Assembly (NCBI GenBank): GCA_964348665.1
Contig: CAYGDP010000004.1
Location: forward strand, 62,001-126,000
Direction of reading: 5' to 3'
DNA length: 64,000 nucleotides
Origin: CAYGDP01 sp964348665
GTDB lineage: Bacteria; Verrucomicrobiota; Verrucomicrobiia; Palsa-1439; CAYGDP01
Shown here: positions 1 through 8,122 of the stretch, one piece after another
Position numbering within the stretch: position 1 is the first letter of the stretch
Layout: the number at the start of each line of letters is the position of its first letter
Notes under the pieces: generated by a model
Seen by the model: the letters and a program-made list of their open reading frames with translations, nothing else
Database searches by the model: none
What the model was told of the DNA's origin: nothing
Translations under genes and position numbers: made by a program

Positions 1-1
1 T

Positions 2-610
2 GTCAACAAACCCGGCTATTTCGAGATCGAGGTGGGCAAAGTGACGATTGGCGAGTTAATCAATGGTCTCTGTGGCGGACTTCGAAGCGGGCGAAAATTG
101 AAGGCAGTCATCCCCGGCGGATCGTCTTCGAAGATTCTGCGGGCTGACGAAAAATTTAAGATCAAGGGCAAAGCAGCCGACGGTTCGCCGACAGAAAAGG
201 AAATCGGCACTTTGGATATTCCTTATGATTTTGACACGCTCGGCGCTTGCGGCACGATGAGCGGCAGTGGCGCGGTAATCGTGCTGGACGACTCGACCGA
301 CATCGTTGCGGCACTGGACAACATCGAGGAATTTTACGCGCACGAAAGTTGCGGGCAATGCACTCCTTGTCGCGAAGGCGTGCTGTGGGTTTCGAAGATA
401 TTGCATCGGCTATCGCACGGGCAAGGTCGCCCCGAGGATCCTGCGATGCTTAAGAACATCGCCGACAACGCCGTGGGAAAGACGATCTGTCCTTTTGGCG
501 AGGCTTTCGGATGGCCGGTGCAAAGTTACACGGCGAAGTTTAAAGAGGAGTTTGCCGCCAAGTGTGCCTCGAAATCGACCGAGCCAGCAACGGAGGTGGC
601 GCGTGTCTGA
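2..610 (+). CDS. nuoF: NADH-quinone oxidoreductase subunit F, C-terminal part (5' end outside window)
   Basis: This is the end of the complex I subunit that binds FMN and NADH in the peripheral arm. The reading frame is open from the first bases, so the gene starts upstream. The visible 203 residues hold the SLBB-like region and then the C-terminal 4Fe-4S (N3) motif ESCGQCTPCREG. The fourth cysteine follows in TICPFGEA. The stop overlaps the start of nuoG, and nuoG to nuoN follow in the standard order, which confirms the identity. Missing here are the N-terminal NADH and FMN sites and any nuoA-E genes upstream. Confidence 0.96.
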   Translation, partial: VNKPGYFEIEVGKVTIGELINGLCGGLRSGRKLKAVIPGGSSSKILRADEKFKIKGKAADGSPTEKEIGTLDIPYDFDTLGACGTMSGSGAVIVLDDSTDIVAALDNIEEFYAHESCGQCTPCREGVLWVSKILHRLSHGQGRPEDPAMLKNIADNAVGKTICPFGEAFGWPVQSYTAKFKEEFAAKCASKSTEPATEVARV

Positions 611-2261
611 TATGATCAAGATGACCATTGACGGGCGTGAGGTTGAGGTGCCGAAAGGCATCAACGTCATCGAGGCGGCCAAACGCATCGGGACGTTCAT
701 CCCGCATTATTGTTATCATCCCAAACTGCCGATTGCGGGGAATTGCCGCATGTGTTTGATGGAAATGGGGTTGCCGAAGATGAAACCCGACCGGACACCC
801 GAGTTGGATTCAAACGGCAAACCTGTCATTGCGATGATCCCGCGTCCTCAAATCGCCTGCGCCACCAATGTCGCGCCGGGGATGGTGGTTAAAACCAACA
901 CCCCAACAGTGAAACAATGGCAAAATGCTATCCTTGAATTTCTCCTCATCAATCACCCGCTTGATTGTCCGATTTGTGACCAGGCCGGCGAATGCAAATT
1001 GCAGGAGTTTTCCGTTGAATTTGGGCAAGGCGGGAGCCGGTTTGTGGAGGAGAAAGTGCACAAACCGAAGCATGTCCCGCTAGGTCCGAAAATCACTCTC
1101 GACGACGAGCGTTGTATTGAATGCTCGCGCTGCATCCGGTTCGAGCGAGACATCGCCAAGAACGATTGTCTTGGTTTCGTCAATCGCGGCAGCCATACGA
1201 CGCTCACCTGTTTCCCAGGCAAAGAACCGAACACCAACTACGATCTCAACATCGTGGATATTTGTCCGGTCGGCGCGCTCACGTCGAATGATTTCCGGTT
1301 CAAACAACGCGTATGGTTTTTGAAAGAGACTAAGAGCATTTGCAGCAGTTGCGCCACGGGTTGCAATATCCTGGTTGGCAGCCGCGAAGGTCAGGTGCTT
1401 CGCTACACTCCGCGCGAAAACGACGCCGTAAACCAATGCTGGGTGTGCGACGAAGGACGGCTGAATTACAAATGGATCAATCGCGCCGACCGGCTTCGCG
1501 CTCCGCGAGTGTTGGTTGGCAGCCAGTTTTTCGACGCTACCTGGAATGAAGTTGTTGAGCAGCTTGGCCGTCGCTTTGCCGAGTTGGGCAAGAAAGGAAT
1601 GGGGGACGCCATTGCCATTGTTGGCAGCGCGCGCGCAAGTTGCGAAGAATTGTTTCTTCTCAAAAAACTGGCGGACCTGCTCGGCTGCAAGTTGCTCGAC
1701 AGTGTTCCGCGCGTGGGACAAGGAGACAGTTTTCTTTTCAGTGCCGACAAAAACCCGAACAGCATCGGTGCGAAACTCGCTGGCGTCGCCGCAAATCCGA
1801 TGGGGTCGAACCTGCCGAAGATTGTCGATGGAATCAAGGCCGGGAAAACCAAAACGCTCATTGTGCTTGGCGAAGACGTGACCAAGAGCGGCATTGGCGA
1901 GGATTTGCTGAAGAAACTGGAATTTCTTGTTGCGTTCGACATTTTGCCAAGCAAAACCGTCGCCTTGGCGCAATATCAACTTCCCGGAGCGGCTCACGTT
2001 GAAAAATTCGGCACGTTTGTCAATGGCAAGGGGCGTTTGCAGAGATTCTGGCAAGGCATACAGCCTCCTGGCGCGGCAAGACCAGAATGGGAAACGCTGG
2101 CATCCCTCATCGCGTATATGCAGACAGGCACAATCACGCCGTCCCCTGACTACTCGAAGATTTTCGCGGAAATGGGCGCAGCGATTCCCTCCATGGGCGG
2201 CATCAGTTTTGGCGCCATTAGAGACACTGGCGTGGATTTGAAATTGGAGGTGGCGCAATGA
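603..2261 (+). CDS. nuoG: NADH-quinone oxidoreductase subunit G
   Basis: This is the iron-sulfur subunit of the complex I peripheral arm. GTG at 603 is preferred as start because GGAGG lies at 592-596, six bases upstream. ATG at 612 is the alternative, and the frame also runs open far upstream inside nuoF. In order it shows a 2Fe-2S ferredoxin domain (Cys in HYCYHP and GNCRMC), the His-Cys cluster motif HPLDCPICDQAGECKL, a 4Fe-4S pair (ERCIECSRCIRFERD and DICPVGAL), and an N7-type motif C-x2-C-x3-C-x27-C beginning SICSSC. The remaining molybdopterin-oxidoreductase-like part is short: about 552 residues in all, against roughly 900 in E. coli. It overlaps nuoF and nuoH. Confidence 0.96.
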   Translation: MSDMIKMTIDGREVEVPKGINVIEAAKRIGTFIPHYCYHPKLPIAGNCRMCLMEMGLPKMKPDRTPELDSNGKPVIAMIPRPQIACATNVAPGMVVKTNTPTVKQWQNAILEFLLINHPLDCPICDQAGECKLQEFSVEFGQGGSRFVEEKVHKPKHVPLGPKITLDDERCIECSRCIRFERDIAKNDCLGFVNRGSHTTLTCFPGKEPNTNYDLNIVDICPVGALTSNDFRFKQRVWFLKETKSICSSCATGCNILVGSREGQVLRYTPRENDAVNQCWVCDEGRLNYKWINRADRLRAPRVLVGSQFFDATWNEVVEQLGRRFAELGKKGMGDAIAIVGSARASCEELFLLKKLADLLGCKLLDSVPRVGQGDSFLFSADKNPNSIGAKLAGVAANPMGSNLPKIVDGIKAGKTKTLIVLGEDVTKSGIGEDLLKKLEFLVAFDILPSKTVALAQYQLPGAAHVEKFGTFVNGKGRLQRFWQGIQPPGAARPEWETLASLIAYMQTGTITPSPDYSKIFAEMGAAIPSMGGISFGAIRDTGVDLKLEVAQ

Positions 2262-3277
2262 ACGATGCTGTCCTTCACGCCATCAAAATTGTCGCTGTCA
2301 TCGCGGTTCTTCAAGGGTTGCTCGCCTATGTCGTTTTGCTGGAACGACGATTGGCGGCTTGGCTCCAGGATCGGGTTGGTCCGAATCGGGTTGGCCCGCT
2401 TGGGCTGCTGCAGCCAGTTGCCGATGGCGTGAAGTTTTTGTTCAAGGAGCAGTTTATTCCCGCGCACGTAAACAAGTTTTATTACTGGCTGGCGCCGGCG
2501 GTGACGATGATTCCCGCGTTTTTGACGCTGGCGGTCATTCCCTTCGGCAGCTCAATGGGCGCTCAAAAAATGGTCATTGCTGACCTAAATGTCGGCGTCC
2601 TGTGGATTTTTTCCATCGCCTCGCTCGGCGTGTACGGGATTGTCCTGGCAGGTTGGGCGAGCAACTCGAAGTATCCGTTTTTCGGCGGGATTCGCTCCAG
2701 CGCACAACTTATTAGCTATGAAATCTGCATGGGACTGTCTGTGGTGGGTATCTTTATGCAAGTCGGCAGCTTGAATTTGAGCGCCATCATCGCGTATCAG
2801 ACGACGCATGTATGGCTGATATTTTACCAGCCGCTTGCGTTCTTGATTTTTCTGATCGCGGCTTTTGCCGAGACGAACCGGCTGCCATTCGATCTGCCGG
2901 AGGCGGAAACCGAACTGGTAGCCGGGTATCACACCGAATACGGCTCGATGAAATTCGCGATGTTTTATCTCGCCGAATATGCGAGTATGATCACCGTCAG
3001 CGCCCTGATGGTGACGTTGTTTTTTGGAGGATGGACACTTCCCTGGTTCGGATTGGACATGCCAGCGCGAACGATTCCGCAGGGTATCGCTCACATTCTT
3101 GTCTTTCTGATCAAGGTGATGATTTTCATGGTGTTTTTCATGTGGGTGCGCTGGACGCTGCCCCGGTTTCGATTCGATCAACTAATGGGACTGGGCTGGA
3201 AAATCTTTTTGCCGGCTGCGCTCGTGAACATTGTCCTGACGGGATTGTGCATCATCAAATTCGGAGGTGCGAAATGA
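2258..3277 (+). CDS. nuoH: NADH-quinone oxidoreductase subunit H
   Basis: This membrane subunit forms part of the quinone-binding chamber where the arms of complex I join. It has 339 residues, a normal length, and about eight hydrophobic segments. The conserved loop FAETNRLPFDLPEAETELVAG is present almost unchanged (AFAETNRLPFDLPEAE seen), followed by GYHTEYGSMKFA. The start ATG overlaps the nuoG stop as ATGA and is preceded by a GGAGG at 2247-2251. The stop in turn overlaps the nuoI start. Translation of the whole nuo string is probably coupled. Confidence 0.97.
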   Translation: MNDAVLHAIKIVAVIAVLQGLLAYVVLLERRLAAWLQDRVGPNRVGPLGLLQPVADGVKFLFKEQFIPAHVNKFYYWLAPAVTMIPAFLTLAVIPFGSSMGAQKMVIADLNVGVLWIFSIASLGVYGIVLAGWASNSKYPFFGGIRSSAQLISYEICMGLSVVGIFMQVGSLNLSAIIAYQTTHVWLIFYQPLAFLIFLIAAFAETNRLPFDLPEAETELVAGYHTEYGSMKFAMFYLAEYASMITVSALMVTLFFGGWTLPWFGLDMPARTIPQGIAHILVFLIKVMIFMVFFMWVRWTLPRFRFDQLMGLGWKIFLPAALVNIVLTGLCIIKFGGAK

Positions 3278-3777
3278 TCGTCGAACGCAAACCATTGCGA
3301 TGGTGGGAGAAACTGTATTTTCCGCAAATCCTCGGCGGGTTGAAGACGACCCTGGGGCATTTGTTCCGCAAAAAAGTCACCACGCAATATCCCGAACAAA
3401 AATGGACAATGCCGGAAGGCTATCGCGGGGTGCCGTGCCTGGTGAAGGACGAGGAGGCGCGAGTGAAATGCGTGGCGTGTCAGCTGTGTGAGTTTGTCTG
3501 TCCGCCGCGCGCGATTCGGATTGTGCCGATGGAATACCCGGCGAACGCCAAACATGGCAAAATCGAGAAAACGCCGGCGGAGTTCGACATCAACATGCTC
3601 CGCTGTATTTTTTGCGGCTATTGCCAGGAAGTTTGTCCCGAGGAGGCGATCTACCTGAAGCGTGAATTTCCGCAGCTCACGGGATTCTCGCGCGAAGAAA
3701 TGATCTTGCACAAGGACAAGTTGCTCGAAATGGGTGGAGAGATGAAATTACCGATCAAGAAATGGGAGAATAAATGA
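3274..3777 (+). CDS. nuoI: NADH-quinone oxidoreductase subunit I
   Basis: This is the TYKY-type ferredoxin subunit that carries clusters N6a and N6b and passes electrons towards quinone. The 167 residues contain two complete 4Fe-4S motifs: CVACQLCEFVCPP and CIFCGYCQEVCPEEAI. I chose ATG 3274 because it overlaps the nuoH stop as ATGA and has GGAGG nine bases upstream. The open frame extends further upstream only as an antisense-like read of nuoH. The stop overlaps the next small gene as ATGA. Confidence 0.97.
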   Translation: MIVERKPLRWWEKLYFPQILGGLKTTLGHLFRKKVTTQYPEQKWTMPEGYRGVPCLVKDEEARVKCVACQLCEFVCPPRAIRIVPMEYPANAKHGKIEKTPAEFDINMLRCIFCGYCQEVCPEEAIYLKREFPQLTGFSREEMILHKDKLLEMGGEMKLPIKKWENK

Positions 3778-3890
3778 AAGTACTCGCTCTAACAGGAATG
3801 GGTATTGGTGCGTTACTCGTAACTTTAGCGTGTGCAATCCTTTTGCGTTATTGGTTTGATAAATGGGCCGATGGAGGAAAAAATGACTGA
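3774..3890 (+). CDS. 38-residue single-pass membrane peptide embedded in the nuo operon
   Basis: No family recognised. The gene reads MKVLALTGMGIGALLVTLAC and continues through AILLRYWFDKWADGGKND: one hydrophobic helix followed by a charged tail. Three things argue that it is real. Its ATG overlaps the nuoI stop as ATGA. A GGGAG lies five bases upstream (3764-3768). Its stop (3888-3890) lies inside the beginning of nuoJ, so it fills the whole nuoI-nuoJ interval. The base composition is more AT-rich than the flanking genes. It could be an accessory subunit or assembly peptide of complex I, but that is inference from position only. Orientation in the membrane cannot be decided. Confidence 0.7.
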   Translation: MKVLALTGMGIGALLVTLACAILLRYWFDKWADGGKND

Positions 3891-4404
3891 CGCTCTCTTC
3901 TGGATATTTTCGCTTGCGGCGGTGGTCAGCGGCGTGATGGTTGTTGCCTGCCGCAATACGATCAACTGCGCCATGGCGCTGGTCTGCTCGATGTTTTTCA
4001 TTGCAGGGCTGTTCGTATTGCTCGGCGCCTATTTTCTCGCGGCGGTACAGATTCTCGTGTACGCGGGCGCCGTGATGGTTTTGTTTCTGTTTGTCATCAT
4101 GCTGTTGGATGTGGCGACGGAGTTGAAGCGCCGCCTGCGACATTTTCAGATTGCGCTTTCCATTCTCGTGGCGCTCGCGTTTGGGGCGGTGTTATTTCAC
4201 GTGCAGAAAAAGGCGCCGTTATTGAGTTTTGCCAAAACCTCGCCGCCTGGCACCGTGGAAGCGGTTGGCAAATCATTGTTCACCGAATATCTGGTCCCGT
4301 TCGAGGTCACTTCGCTATTGTTGTTGGTGGCAATCATTGGCGTGATCTTGTTGACTCGCCACGGCGACTCTTCTCGTCCCCCCGAACCCAAGGAGAAAAA
4401 ATGA
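3883..4404 (+). CDS. nuoJ: NADH-quinone oxidoreductase subunit J
   Basis: This is a hydrophobic subunit of the complex I membrane arm. It has 173 residues and about five transmembrane segments. The typical NuoJ core ALVCSMFFIAGLFVLLGAYF, then AAVQILVYAGAVMVLFLFVI, is clear. ATG 3883 is preceded by GGAGG at 3873-3877. The longer frame from 3832 would eliminate this ribosome site and overlap the small upstream gene further. The stop overlaps nuoK as ATGA. Confidence 0.96.
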   Translation: MTDALFWIFSLAAVVSGVMVVACRNTINCAMALVCSMFFIAGLFVLLGAYFLAAVQILVYAGAVMVLFLFVIMLLDVATELKRRLRHFQIALSILVALAFGAVLFHVQKKAPLLSFAKTSPPGTVEAVGKSLFTEYLVPFEVTSLLLLVAIIGVILLTRHGDSSRPPEPKEKK

Positions 4405-4706
4405 CGATCTCTGTCTATCATTATCTCGTGACCAGCGGCGCACTTTTCACGGTCGGGCTTTGCGGACTGCTGCTGCGCCGGAATATTCTCGTCATGTACA
4501 TGTGCCTGGAGCTGATGCTCAATGCAGCCAACCTCACCCTCGTCGCGTTTTCGCGGTTCAACGGCAAGATGAACGGCCAGATCCTCGCTTTTTTTGTCAT
4601 CACGGTCGCGGCGGCGGAAGTTGCCGTCGGCCTTGCCCTGATCGTCGCTCTATTTCGCGCCAAACAAAGCACCCGAGTCGAGGCCGTCAATTCGATGAAA
4701 TTCTAA
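4401..4706 (+). CDS. nuoK: NADH-quinone oxidoreductase subunit K
   Basis: This small antiporter-like (MrpC-related) subunit of the complex I membrane arm has 101 residues, the usual size, and three transmembrane helices. The conserved acidic helix is present: CLELMLNAANLTLVAF carries the glutamate of helix two, and AAAEVAVGLALIVALFR carries the second one. It starts as ATGA overlap with nuoJ and has AGGAG shortly upstream. Confidence 0.97.
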   Translation: MTISVYHYLVTSGALFTVGLCGLLLRRNILVMYMCLELMLNAANLTLVAFSRFNGKMNGQILAFFVITVAAAEVAVGLALIVALFRAKQSTRVEAVNSMKF

Positions 4707-4715
4707 CTCACGTCC

Positions 4716-6557
4716 ATGCAATACGACCCCACCGTTCTCTGGGTGATTTTATTTCTGCCGCTCATCGCGAGCGGATTGATCGTCCTTTTCGCGCTGCAAT
4801 CCGCGCTTTGGGCGGGGCGGCTGTCGTGCGCGGCGGTGACTGGATCGTTTTTGCTTTCCGTGGGCGTGTTTTTTGGTGGAGGCGATCCAAAGGTGTTTTT
4901 CGGCGATGTCACGTGGCTGTCGGTTGGGTCGTTGCACGTTGGGTTCGGTCTGACGGTCGATCCCTTGAGCAAGCTAATGTTGCTCATCGTGACCGGCGTG
5001 GGAGCGCTGATCCATTATTATTCGCTCGGTTATCTGGCGGATGACCCGGGTAAAGCGCGGTATTTCGCCAAATTATCGCTTTTTATGTTCTCGATGCTGG
5101 GGATTGTGTTGTCGAGCAACTTCATCCAGATGTTTATTTTCTGGGAATTGGTTGGCGTGAGCAGTTATTTGCTCATTGGGTTTTGGTATGAGCGCGCCAG
5201 CGCCGCGGAGGCAGCCAAAAAAGCGTTTTTGGTCAATCGCGTCGGTGATTTCGGGTTCATCCTGGGAATCATGATGGTGTGGATGATTAGCGGGACGTTG
5301 GAATTTTCAAAATTGGGGGGGATCGGCGCGCTGCCAACGATCGTCGCGCTTCTGATTTTCTGCGGGTGCGTCGGCAAATCGGCTCAAGTGCCGCTGCACG
5401 TCTGGTTGCCGGATGCCATGGAAGGGCCGACACCTGTTAGCGCGCTCATTCACGCGGCGACAATGGTCGCAGCCGGCGTTTATATGCTTTGCCGAGTGTT
5501 GTTGAATACGGCGTTTGATGCGGAAGCTATGCTCTGGATCGCCTGGGTCGGCGTATTGACGGCGGCTTTGAGTGCGTTGATGGGTTGCGTGCAGAATGAT
5601 ATCAAGCGAATCCTCGCTTACTCGACGTTGTCGCAGCTTGGCTACATGGTGATGGCGGTTGGGTTGTCCGGGGCGAACGAGGCGATGTTTCACCTGACCA
5701 CCCATGCGTTTTTTAAGGCGCTGCTGTTTCTCGGGGCAGGCTCCATCATAATCGCCCTCCATCACGAGCAGGATATCTGGCGGATGGGCGGATTGCGGGG
5801 GAAGATGCGCCTGACGTTCGTGACGTTTTTAATTGGGTGCCTTGCGATGACCAGTGCGCCGGTGCCATTTTTTAGCGGATTCTGGAGCAAAGACGAAATT
5901 CTAAGCCTGGCTGCTGCAAAAAATTCCATGCTCTTTGCCATCGCACTGGGGACGGCGGGATTGACGGCATTTTACATGTGGCGGCTTTGTTTCGTGGTTT
6001 TCTTTGGCAATGCCCGAAGCGATGCGGCGTATCACGCCAAGGAATCCCCGCGCATCATGACAATTCCCCTGGTGATCCTGGCGATTCTGGCGACGATCGC
6101 TGGCGCATTTGCCGTGCCGCAATATCTTGGCTCGAAAGAATCGACCCATGATTTTTGGTCGGCGCTATTTCATTTTTCCCGGGAAGAGCTTCTGATTCCC
6201 GCTGTCGCCTATGGGTTGTCCTTGTTTGGGTTTACGGCGGCCTGGGCCTATTACCACCGGGCATCGGCGGAGACATTAAGCCGGCGCGCGCCCCGGGTTT
6301 GGCAGGTGTTGACCGAAAAATTTTATTTCGACCGGGTTTATGATTGGATGGTGGCGAATCTCCAGCAAGCACTCGCAAAGTTCTGTGACGCGGTGGACTA
6401 TTATGTCATCGCTGTGTTTGGCGTGCGCGGTTTGGCGAGGCTGGTTCAAGGGACTGGTTGGATTTTACGCCGGGCGCAAACGGGCGACCTGACGGTTTAT
6501 GTGTTCGTCTTTGTAACAGGCTTGGTCGTGATTCTCTACTTTGTCTTTATTTACTAA
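4716..6557 (+). CDS. nuoL: NADH-quinone oxidoreductase subunit L
   Basis: This is the distal proton-pumping antiporter-like subunit with the long lateral helix. It has 613 residues, a normal length. Recognisable parts are IFWELVGVSSYLLIGFW, the channel motif VPLHVWLPDAMEGPTPVSAL followed by IHAATMVAAGVYM, and ILAYSTLSQLGYMVMAVGLS. The C-terminal part FYFDRVYDWMV begins the region of the amphipathic lateral helix. It begins nine bases after nuoK and ends two bases before nuoM. Confidence 0.97.
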   Translation: MQYDPTVLWVILFLPLIASGLIVLFALQSALWAGRLSCAAVTGSFLLSVGVFFGGGDPKVFFGDVTWLSVGSLHVGFGLTVDPLSKLMLLIVTGVGALIHYYSLGYLADDPGKARYFAKLSLFMFSMLGIVLSSNFIQMFIFWELVGVSSYLLIGFWYERASAAEAAKKAFLVNRVGDFGFILGIMMVWMISGTLEFSKLGGIGALPTIVALLIFCGCVGKSAQVPLHVWLPDAMEGPTPVSALIHAATMVAAGVYMLCRVLLNTAFDAEAMLWIAWVGVLTAALSALMGCVQNDIKRILAYSTLSQLGYMVMAVGLSGANEAMFHLTTHAFFKALLFLGAGSIIIALHHEQDIWRMGGLRGKMRLTFVTFLIGCLAMTSAPVPFFSGFWSKDEILSLAAAKNSMLFAIALGTAGLTAFYMWRLCFVVFFGNARSDAAYHAKESPRIMTIPLVILAILATIAGAFAVPQYLGSKESTHDFWSALFHFSREELLIPAVAYGLSLFGFTAAWAYYHRASAETLSRRAPRVWQVLTEKFYFDRVYDWMVANLQQALAKFCDAVDYYVIAVFGVRGLARLVQGTGWILRRAQTGDLTVYVFVFVTGLVVILYFVFIY

Positions 6558-6559
6558 CC

Positions 6560-8122
6560 ATGCTGACAACTCTTCTATTGATACCGTTGATTGGTGCTTT
6601 ACTGGTAGCGCTGACGCGAAAAGAATGTGTGCGCGAAATGCGGATTTTCGCCATCGCCGCGTCCTTTTTGACGCTGGTGATGACCTGCGCCCTGCTCGGA
6701 TTTTTTGACCGTGGCCGCGCCGATTTCCAGTTTGAGGAGCGCGTTCCGTGGGTCGAATCGATTGGCATCAGCTATCATGTCGGTGTGGACGGTATCAGCA
6801 TTGTCCTAGTGCTCCTTTCGGCCATCGTCGGGTTTTCCGCGGTGCTGGTGTCAACGGACGTACAGTCTCGGCAAAAAGAGTTTTATGTGTTGTTGTTGCT
6901 CATGCTCGACGGTGTGCTGGGCGCGTTTATCTCGCTCGATCTGTTTTTCCTCTATTTCTTCCACGAGCTTGCGTTGATCCCGACGTTTCTCATGGTCGGC
7001 ATTTGGGGCAACAGTATCAAGGCCGACAAATCTTTCGCGGCCATGAAACTGACGATCTACTTGAGTGTGGGGGCTTTCCTGGCTCTCATCGGGTTGCTCG
7101 CCCTGTACATCAAGGCGGGCGCGACGAGCTTTGATTTGACCGATCTCGCATCCGTGAAATTGGCCGCACCGACACAGGCCAATATTTTTGGGTTATTACT
7201 GATTGGATTTGGCATTCTGGTTGCCCTTTGTCCGTTTCATACCTGGTCACCCGTTGGCTACGGGGCGGCGCCGACGGCGACGGCGATGATGCACGCGGGT
7301 GTGCTGAAAAAGTTTGGCCTGTACGCGCTGCTGCGAATTGCGCTTCCCTTGCTGCCTCAAGGGATCAATCAACCGTTACACTTCAAACTTTGGATCATCG
7401 GCCCGGTCTATTTTACCTGGAGCGAAATCCTTGTCGCGTTTTTGCTCTGTAATATCCTCTACATCGGACTGGTCACGCTGGCGCAGCGCGATTTCAACTA
7501 TGTCATTGGCTATTCCAGCGTGATGCACATGGGATACGCGTTCCTGGGGATCGCCAGTCTCACGACATTGGGATTGACCGGCGCGGTGCTGCTGATGTTT
7601 GCGCATGGGATTACCGCGGCGCTTGCCTTCGCGCTGGTTGGCTACGTGACGGCCCAGACGGGCATTCGAGACCTCGACGAACTGGGTGGGTTGGCCAAGA
7701 AAATGCCGTTTGTCGCGACGGCATTCACCATGGCTGCGTTTGCGGCGTGTGGATTGCCCGGGTTTGCCAATTTCGTCGCCGAACTTCTGATTTTCTTTGG
7801 TTCGTGGCAAAAATATCCGTGGGCGGTCGTTGCCGCGGCGTGGGGTGTGGTGATTTCGGCCGTCTACATGCTTCGAGCAACTCGGGACGCGTTCTTTGGC
7901 CCGTTCAATCCGCGCTGGTCGCGATTGGCGGACGCGAAGGACGCAGGGGAAAAATTCCCATTTGTTCTGTTGATTGCCGTGTCGCTCGTGGTCGGTTTTT
8001 GGCCGCGTTCGTTAACCGACGTGATTACGCCGAGTGTCGAGCCGATCGCGGCGAAGTATTCGCCGCGAGCGTCCGCGCCAAAGCCAGTCAAAAATATGGT
8101 TGAAACCGATCAGGCAAAATGA
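6560..8122 (+). CDS. nuoM: NADH-quinone oxidoreductase subunit M
   Basis: This is the second antiporter-like proton-pumping subunit. ATG 6560 lies two bases after the nuoL stop. The open frame upstream (from 6458) overlaps nuoL and is not used. The 520 residues include the conserved glutamate helix FFHELALIPTFLMVGIWG, the channel helix LCPFHTWSPVGYGAAPTATA followed by MMHAGVLKKFGLYALLR, and NYVIGYSSVMHMGYAFLGI. About 14 membrane segments are visible. The stop overlaps nuoN as ATGA. Confidence 0.97.
   Translation: MLTTLLLIPLIGALLVALTRKECVREMRIFAIAASFLTLVMTCALLGFFDRGRADFQFEERVPWVESIGISYHVGVDGISIVLVLLSAIVGFSAVLVSTDVQSRQKEFYVLLLLMLDGVLGAFISLDLFFLYFFHELALIPTFLMVGIWGNSIKADKSFAAMKLTIYLSVGAFLALIGLLALYIKAGATSFDLTDLASVKLAAPTQANIFGLLLIGFGILVALCPFHTWSPVGYGAAPTATAMMHAGVLKKFGLYALLRIALPLLPQGINQPLHFKLWIIGPVYFTWSEILVAFLLCNILYIGLVTLAQRDFNYVIGYSSVMHMGYAFLGIASLTTLGLTGAVLLMFAHGITAALAFALVGYVTAQTGIRDLDELGGLAKKMPFVATAFTMAAFAACGLPGFANFVAELLIFFGSWQKYPWAVVAAAWGVVISAVYMLRATRDAFFGPFNPRWSRLADAKDAGEKFPFVLLIAVSLVVGFWPRSLTDVITPSVEPIAAKYSPRASAPKPVKNMVETDQAK

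Noticed and set aside
306..602. N-terminal extension of NuoG into nuoF
   Set aside because: The 99 extra codons overlap nuoF in another frame and precede the ferredoxin domain; GTG 603 has a good ribosome site.
1080..2258. 392-codon open frame on the minus strand across nuoG
   Set aside because: Antisense shadow of nuoG, which has clear cluster motifs; no family words in the shadow.
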